From Hsuehochloa calcarea (lineage: Eukaryota > Streptophyta > Magnoliopsida > Poales > Poaceae): a stretch of DNA of 64,000 nucleotides. The translations under genes and the position numbers were made by a program. Positions 57,707 through 64,000 of the stretch are shown piece by piece. Below the pieces are notes generated by a model. It was not told where the DNA came from, made no database searches, and saw nothing but the letters and a program-made list of their open reading frames with translations. Numbering within the stretch: position 1 is the stretch's first letter; each line of letters begins with the position of its first letter. The stretch covers positions 27,476,473-27,540,472 of the forward strand of contig CM070611.1 of assembly GCA_036346395.1 (NCBI GenBank), written 5' to 3'.

Positions 57707-58809
57707 AGTCAGCGGATTCGAGAGTTTCCATATCAGTTACATTGAATACATCTATAGGGTCCTTGAAGATTGAAAATTTGGCCCGGCGTTCTATGCTAGA
57801 ACCTTGGAGACTATTGATGTTGTGTTGAGATGGTGAAACAAAGTGGATTCCGAATAGTACGATGTTCATTGATAGAATCCCTTGGGTGTAGCAATTGAGT
57901 GTGTGTGCTAAGAATTTCGGGTTGATTATCCTTGAAGGATTGAGGTGAAGTGATTGTGGGTGAAAAGTAATTCCGTCAGTTCAGAGGTTGGCTAGGGTCT
58001 GTTTTTGGGTGGAAGTCATTAGGGTCTTTCTACAAAAGTGTGAATGGTGAATTCAGTTTGAGCATAGTGATGAGATTCCCAATTTAAGAGAAACGAGTTA
58101 GTGTGATATGGATGAAATGGGGTTCCATGATTTCAGAGAAATTCTATTTCTAACAGAGAAATTGAAAAAAAAAATGTTTCCTCGAGTAGTGAAACGCTCT
58201 TTGATTCTTGTTTGAGCTATGTGTTTATGACGGATGTTTTTCGCAAATGGAGTTTGACCTTATGATTGGCATGCGTGGATCTTATCAATTCAGAAAGAAT
58301 AAAGAAAGTAACTGGTTTGGGTATTCAAGTGGTTTCTCTTTCGGTTTGGGATGTGCTCATTGTTAAGATGAAAAGGTCGATCGAGAGTTGGAACCAGAAT
58401 TCCATGCGTCATGTGTAGAGTGTCTGGTTTGGTACCATAGGGAAGGTTGGCCCAAGGTACATCGGTTTGATTTTTTAGTTGCTAGCATTTCACTACAACC
58501 ATCTCGGGTTCATGCGCGGGGTACACAACGTTTCGTCTGACCCGATGTCGAGAGAGTACTTGAGAGTCTGGAGTATGAGATTCATCTGGGATGAGGAATC
58601 ACAAGTAAAACCTTATGTTCGAGTCCCGTCCGTGGAGTATACCAGATAAGATTAAGACGAGCGTTGTGATGTATGATGTTCGGATCCATCAAGGTGCGGT
58701 GGTCGAATCAGACTGAGTGGAGAGTGACATGGGAGCTGGAGCCATTCATGCTAGGTGTAAATGTCCTTCGAGTAGAATGACAGAAAGAATTCGGGGTCGA
58801 ATTCTATTT
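57707..58809 (+). other. D interior, right part
   Basis: Noncoding. Homologous in patches to the end of the E interior, including 58190-58350 and the GGGTTCATGCGCGGGGTAC stretch at about 58508. No protein motif. Confidence 0.75.
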
Positions 58810-58821
58810 AAGGGGGTAGAA
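58810..58821 (+). promoter_or_regulatory. D polypurine tract
   Basis: AAGGGGGTAGAA directly before the LTR at 58822; same form as in E. Confidence 0.93.
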
Positions 58822-60912
58822 TGTAATACCCCGGAATTGAATTGGGTAATTAGAAAATAGCCGGGAGGAGAAAAGACAATTAAATGAGTAGAAATTCCTA
58901 AAAAGAGAAGGGGTTTTCCGTAAATCCTCGACAACCTGGGCCTGGGCCGCAGCCCATGAGGGGCCCATGTGGTGGCCGGCCAAAAAGGGGGGGTTCCCAC
59001 CCCCCAAACCCTAAAGTCCCCACTCTCCCTCCTCCTCCCCACTTTGAGCCGCCGCCTCTCCCCACCTCTCCCTGCTGTGCGTCGCCTCGTCATATTTGGG
59101 TACGTTACGTTCATTTTCTTACCTGATCACCTCTTAGAAAGTTGTAGATCTCGGTTTTATCTTTCTTTTGGCACCGATATCACTTGATTTGGAGTCATAG
59201 TTTAGGAGTTATGGCCGTTTTTCTACGACTGTACAGGAAAGCTGACGAGATTTGGCAGTCTGCATGTCTAGCCAATTTGTATTTTTTTGAGGCCGAATCG
59301 GAAGGGTCACCCAACACGAAAGTTGTAGCCATTCTAGTAATATTTCAGCATTGATAAATAACATATTTTTTAGAGTTGGCAATCAAAAGTTATGAATTTT
59401 TTACCGTCGCTGTTTTGCTAACTGTCAGATTGCAGAGACAGAAAACTTAGAAAAACTTTACCTGAATATAATAATTAGTAGGAGGCCGAATCTGGAGACT
59501 TTTCCAACTAGACTATTGTATATGGTTTTGTCGTTATTCTAGAGAGTCCAAGATCACCCCATTCCGAGTTGTGTAGCAAAAGTTATGGTGGTTTTAGTAC
59601 TCTGTCCAGAAAACCCGATGTGAAATTGATATTTTTTTAATTGGCCTGGTAGGGATATGACTTTGCCGATTCAGCATGGCTCACCAACTAGACTTAGTTG
59701 GAGAATTTAATTATATTTTCAGAAAGTCTAAGAACATCTTATTTGGACCCCTTTACTAATAGATATGGATTTTTGAAGTTGACTGTTCACCGAGGGGACA
59801 AATCGACGTTTAGGAGTTTGGGGTCGGGATCGAGTTAAGAGTTTTGCAAGTCCATGGTTGTTGTTATATATGTTGTTTTGATCCATTGCTGTGTCTTAGC
59901 ATGTGTTATAACTGTTATTCAGGTGGTGGACTGGTGCAGGGAGCAGCTCATTCTGTACATCCCTCGTTCTCTCGTCGTTAAGGCAAGTACAGTAGTGGTA
60001 AATTGTGTGTGATCATTTGTTCATGTTTACTATGTTATGAGTATATTATGTTAATCTTGGATGCTCGAATGTTATGGACATTAATGCCCGTAAATGCTAG
60101 AAGTATGCGTAAGTTTCATGTATGCATGATGATTTAAAGAATTGACCATGTGCATCATGATATCATATTGGTGGCATGGTCACGTGGTGAGCAAGCATTA
60201 ATTGAGGTCCCCGTCATGAATATGATGGGCTTTTGGGTCCCCATACTTGTGGAGTATGGGCTAAGGTCCCTGTGCTAGAAGGCACAGGCATGGGTGTGCA
60301 TCGACGGATGCACACTCCGCAATACCGGTATATGCAAAAGAGAGAAAGAAAAGTGCATTTGAACAGTTTGCATCACATAAGCATGAGACATATTTCTTAT
60401 TGGGTTACGTGGATGGATGTTGTTTATTACAGTTGTGTTGGCTATTGTCTTGCTATTTGTACTTTGCTGAATCTTGGACTCACTCTTGCTGATGTTGTGC
60501 TTTTAGGTATCTCGTTTGCGGACGGCATGCATGGGAGGGAGTAGGGTTGCTTTGGTTGCACTCACTACCACATATTCTTGAAAAGATAATTATCATTTAG
60601 ACCGTACCTTTATAACAAGCAAACTGCTTAAGGATTAACTTTGGCTATACTTGAATGCATTGGCTTATTTGTAATAATGAGAGTGGTAAATTTTAATTAT
60701 GCTTGCTTATGTTTAGCTGAGTAGATTATTTATGCTTCGATGAACTTTGGATATTGAAATAGTGATAATTTTATAAGCATCTATTGGAATCTCCGGTAAA
60801 CTTGGTTATACAAAGGAGGTTCTGCCGAATTTTTTTGTAGTGTCTTGGATTTGTATTTGTGATATTGTTATTTTAGTAGCATTCCAGGCTCATGTTGGGC
60901 TGGGGTGTTACA
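58822..60912 (+). repeat. D 3' LTR
   Basis: 2091 bp, uninterrupted. Modules from about 59141; AAGGCAAGT at 59980; hairpin train 60207-60333; acceptor-like TTTTAGGTA at 60501-60509; empty site for T near 60660-60672. Confidence 0.93.
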
Positions 60913-60917
60913 CTTGA

Positions 60918-61551
60918 CATGGCGAGAATCATGAAGGGATAACTTCAACAGACTAGTCTCAAGAGCTATCATGACAAGATTTTAATTCAAGTTGGGCATT
61001 TTTAGTCACCTTATCATGGCAAAGACTAGACTATACATAAAAAGTCATGATAAATCTAGCAGTTTAGCACAAATCATGGCAAGATGTAAGACAGTGAAAA
61101 CAGATCATAAGGGATAATAATCAAGGCTCCATGTAAATATATTACAATGCAGAATGAAATGCAAGAAAATCCAGATCACCTTCAGAATGAGATGCATTTT
61201 TTAATTCAGGTTGAGTTATGTCAATTTTAAGAACTAGAAGATCCAAGATGAACTCCCCCTGAATCAAAGGAACAAAAACGAGAAACTGGCAAAAGAAACA
61301 GAAAAAGGCAGTCCTTAGAGCATAGATAAGATATAGAGGATACTATGGCTCAGACTGATTCTCATCCATCCCATATGATTCCAGGACTATCAGCTGGTCC
61401 ACTAACACACTAAGGAGCAAACACTATCCCTGTCTACCCAAGGGTGGCCCGACCCTTGGTAGAACCTATAAGAAGTGAGTAAGCTCAACCTAGTGAGAAG
61501 AGAAACAGCTAATAAGCAGCATCCTAGAAGCACAAGATAAGAACAAGCATG
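60918..61551 (-). other. H noncoding region, part nearest pol
   Basis: Matches B 12575-13229. No coding signal. Confidence 0.75.
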
Positions 61552-61779
61552 CTAAGCAACTTGGCAAGAGAACCACTCTAACCTATGCTGGAAGGACTTA
61601 AACCCCATGCACCCAAATGCAATGCAACCAGAAAGGAGTAAGAGCATAATAAAATAAAATACAGCAGTAAAGCACAAGCTCCCCCTCACAATAGTCCATA
61701 AGGACAAACCACCCCAAGCTCTCCCATGAGTGAAAACCGAGCCGTCCAAAGGCTTGGTGAAGATATCACCAACCGGTGG
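61552..61779 (-). pseudogene. H end of RNase H with hydrophobic extension
   Basis: In the same frame as the RT reading, one TGA (61777-61779) later, the minus strand gives GDIFTKPLDGS, the terminal copia RNase H motif. It then runs on through a hydrophobic stretch (CFTAVFYFIMLLLLSG and following) to a stop at 61552. B has a hydrophobic extension at the same place (13230-13350). Whether it was ever translated as part of Pol is unknown. Confidence 0.6.
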
Positions 61780-62694
61780 TCACTCTCCTGGCAAACTGAG
61801 CACGATGTCACCCTTCTCTACATGGTCTCGAAGAAAGTGATATCTGATATCAATATGCTTGGTCCGAGAATGCTGCACTGGGTTCTTGGCAATGCTAATT
61901 GCAGACGTGTTATCACAAAAGAGTGGAACACGGTCGATTACTAACCCAAAGTCCCGCAGGGTCGAGACCATCCAAAGCACTTGGCTACAGCAACTGGCTG
62001 CAGCAACGTACACTGGCTTGCCATCACTCATGTCAAAGTGTCTCAGGAGATCACGAGTGTACTTGCCTTGGTGCAGAAAAGTACCTTCCCGAGTCTGTTT
62101 GATTTGGAAGCCAAGGAAGAAACTCAACTCACCCATCATGCTCATCTCAAACTCCGAGCTCATGACATCGGAAAACTGAGAAACAAGAGCATGCGAAGAG
62201 CCGCCAAAGATGATGTCATCCACATAAACCTGGACGAGCAGAAAATCAGTGCCATGCCGGCGGATGAACAAGGTCTTGTCTATTTTACCCATCTCAAAAC
62301 CAGGACTCAACAGATAGGACTTAAGCCTTTCATACCAGGCTCTAGGAGCCTGCTTAAGTCCATACAAAGCTTTGGAAAGCTTGTAGACATGATTAGGGTA
62401 CTTGGGGTTCTCAAAACCTGGAGGCTGTCTGACATAGATTTCTTCCTCAATAAATCCATTGAGAAAGGCACTCTTGACGTCCATCTGGTAAAGCTTGAAA
62501 CACTTAGAAGCTGCGAAGGCAAGCAAGATTCTAATAGCTTCAAGTCTGGCTACAGGGGCAAAAGTCTCCTCAAAATCGAGACCCTCAACCTGGGAGAAGC
62601 CCCGAGCTACTAGTCTAGCCTTGTTTCGATTGACTACCCCATCTTCACTTTGCTTGTTCTTGAACACCCACTTGGTCCCAATGATATTGTGACC
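61780..62694 (-). pseudogene. H RT and part of RNase H, open frame with internal deletion
   Basis: A 295-codon frame from 62667 covers most of copia RT: NRNKARLVARGFSQVEGLDF, EETFAPVARLEAIRILLAFA, MDVKSAFLNGFIEEEIYV, KALYGLKQAPRAWYERLKSY, VYVDDIIFGG (Asp pair at about 62211-62219) and GELSFFLGFQIKQ. After DMSDGKPV the frame passes straight to YVAAASCCSQVLWM, so about the first half of RNase H, present in B (14091-13680), is missing in frame. It then ends CDNTSAISIAKN, HIDIRYHFLRDHVEKGDIV. RT looks intact by motif; RNase H cannot be functional. The likely cause is a deletion at short microhomology near 62013-62020. Confidence 0.93.
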
Positions 62695-63234
62695 TCAAGG
62701 GGGCTCAACAAGCGACCAGACCTTGTTTCTTTCAAAGTTTTTTAATTCCTCATGCATGGCATTAATCCATGACTCATCAGAGAGAGCATGACAAACGTCT
62801 TTGGGCTCAAATGAGGCAACAAAGGCAGAATAAAGACAGAAAAGAGACAAGCCAGATTTTGAACGAGTGACTCGCTCAGAAAGATCTCTAATTATTTGCT
62901 CTGAAGGATGGTCCTTTTGAATGTGTCTAGGAGGTCTAGGGTGAGATGAAGAAGTGGCCTCTATCTCATGAGCAGATGAGATAGGGACAGCCACTAGCTT
63001 CAGAAGAAGCAGAAGGTAAGGGCTGATCTTCTTGAGGTGCGATGGAAGAAGGCACATCAAGAGGAGGAGAAAGAACTGGATCAGATAGACAACCCTCATC
63101 TCCGTCCTCCTCATCATCCACAAAGATGGACTCGGACTGCTCTAGAGAACTTGAGATATCTGGCCTAGTCCCCGGACTGGCCTCATCGAAGGTCACCTCA
63201 CATGTTTCTACCATTTTGCTAGACTCGCAGTTCC
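62695..63234 (-). pseudogene. H pol linker between integrase and RT
   Basis: Minus-strand frames give DESWINAMHEELKNFERNKVW, the conserved RT entry, preceded by LFCLYSAFVASFEPKDVCHA and a Ser/acidic-rich stretch (63214-62966). The first frame ends at 62695 just before RT. The part up to 63123 is a single open frame. Confidence 0.85.
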
Positions 63235-64000
63235 AGACTCTATAGGCACGAGAAGAAGTCGAGTAACCCAGAAAGATCCTATCACAAGATCATGACTCGA
63301 ACTTATCTAGGTTTCCAGACTTCAAAAAAAAACACTTGCAACCAAACACACGAAAATGCGAGACGCTGGGTTTTCGCCCATATCTCAACTCATAAGAAGT
63401 GCGATGCAAGAGTGCCCTAAGAAAATTCATTTGAAACATGGCATGCAAGGGCGATAGCCTCAGCCCAAAACTTCCTAGGTGTAGAATATTCATTTAGCAT
63501 CGTCCTGGCCATCTCGACCAAGGTACGGTTCTTCCTCTCCACAACGCCATTTCTTTGAGGCGTGCGGAGAAGAGAATCGGTGCTCTACACTGTCTCACCA
63601 CGAAACTCTCAAAGTAGGAATTCTTGAACTCCGTACCATTATCACTGCGAATTGCTCGTAATGCACAGGAGCTCAACAGAAGCCTCTTGAAAAAGACCAC
63701 AAAAATGTGTAAACGTCTCAACCTTGAGGCTAAGAAAAACACCAAGAGTACCTCGAGAAGTCATCGACCACAACAAGAACATACCACTTCCCTCCTGCCG
63801 ATCGCACTCGAGTGGGCCAATCAGATCCATGTGGAGCGGTAGTCACAGTGCATCGGTCATTGTCCTTGTGGATCGAGAATGAGAAGCGGCAACCATCTTG
63901 TCGTGCTGGCATGGAGCGCAAACAAGATCCTTGACCATCTTGAGTTTCGGCAAACCACGATGAGATCGTGGCCGCTAACTCGGGTCAAATGATCAAATCC
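63235..64000 (-). pseudogene. H integrase, partial
   Basis: From the window edge leftwards: WYVLVVVDDFSRYSW (about 63790-63750) with the first core block, IRSDNGTEFKNSYFESF (about 63660-63605) with the second, and VERKN-like sequence opposite 63530-63545. The C-terminal part is LLHRTSYELRYGRKPSVSHF and FGCKCFFLKSGNLDKFES (63430-63290). The frame changes at least three times. The zinc-binding part lies at or beyond 64000. Compared with B the catalytic SDNGTEF is kept. Confidence 0.85.

Larger units (their letters stand above)
45539..60912 (+). mobile_element. D: non-autonomous LTR retrotransposon
   Basis: LTRs 45539-48333 (2094 bp once T is set aside) and 58822-60912 (2091 bp), primer site 48336-48347, polypurine tract 58810-58821, CTTGA at 45534-45538 and 60913-60917. 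The interior is only about 1.96 kb once E is removed and shows no gag, protease, integrase or RT motif in any frame. It is therefore a LARD-like element that would need proteins from an autonomous relative. T sits in the left LTR and E in the interior. Confidence 0.9.
38522..64000 (-). mobile_element. H: SIRE-type copia element of the B family, 3' part
   Basis: LTR 38522-40384, polypurine tract 40385-40397, noncoding region split by C2 and D, RNase H and RT 61552-62694, linker to about 63234, integrase to the window end. Minus strand. It entered the gag of A, with GTGTC (38517-38521) as the expected target duplication, whose partner is outside the window. Gag and 5' LTR are not visible. Confidence 0.9.

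Overview
The window looks like plant nuclear heterochromatin, most likely from a monocot and probably a grass. I found no host gene, tRNA, rRNA or CRISPR array. Nearly all of the 64 kb is LTR retrotransposon DNA, nested to several levels. The copia LTR type starting TGTTGGAAATATGCCC, the SIRE/Maximus-type copia elements and the CRM-type gypsy element together suggest a grass; this is inference from remembered families, not from a search.

Layout, with working names used below. G (1-6589, + strand): remains of a CRM-like Ty3/gypsy chromovirus, as pol 3' end - LTR - leader - gag, followed by a second truncated LTR - leader - gag piece. 6590-6803: the 3' tail of a copia-type element. A (6804 to beyond 64000, - strand): an outer SIRE/Maximus-type copia element with 3' LTR, an envelope-like region with its own candidate promoter, pol and gag; its 5' LTR lies outside the window. 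Four elements sit inside A: B (9969-20991, -, a complete but decayed second SIRE-type family, target duplication GAATC), F (22964-32970, +, Angela-like copia, GTTTC), C1 (33108-35377, solo LTR, TTGGG) and H (38522 to beyond 64000, -, same family as B). F carries I, a solo LTR of the B family (23325-24641, CATTA). H carries C2 (40878-45044, a 4.2-kb LTR-like unit, TGGAA) and D (45539-60912, CTTGA). D carries a 696-bp TRIM, called T, in its left LTR (47388-48083, TATTT), and E (49180-57701, TTTTT) in its interior. The 5-bp duplications give the order A, then B/F/C1/H, then I/C2/D, then T/E.

Coding content is limited to gag, protease, integrase, RT and RNase H remnants, nearly all broken. The most intact are the H RT frame (295 codons) and the F RT/RNase H frame (about 2 kb in one frame, interrupted only by nonsense codons). 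D, E and T carry no recognisable gag or pol and must have depended on proteins supplied in trans. D, E, T and C1 share LTR termini (TGTAATAC...TGTTACA), and those with an interior share the same tRNA-iMet-type primer site.

The most unusual signals are: a shared LTR architecture in C1, D and E (degenerate modules about 180 bp apart, then a train of short hairpins lying between AAGGCAAGT and TTAGGTA blocks that look like intron borders); arrays of near-palindromic CGGAAGTTCCG / GCGGTAGTACCGC motifs in two SIRE families; a 21-bp-spaced TACGACCAG motif shared by the otherwise unrelated G and F LTRs; a candidate internal promoter and leader for the envelope-like region of A; and a systematic difference between repeat copies at CAG/CTG trinucleotides that looks like a methylation-linked base-calling artefact and may account for part of the apparent decay.
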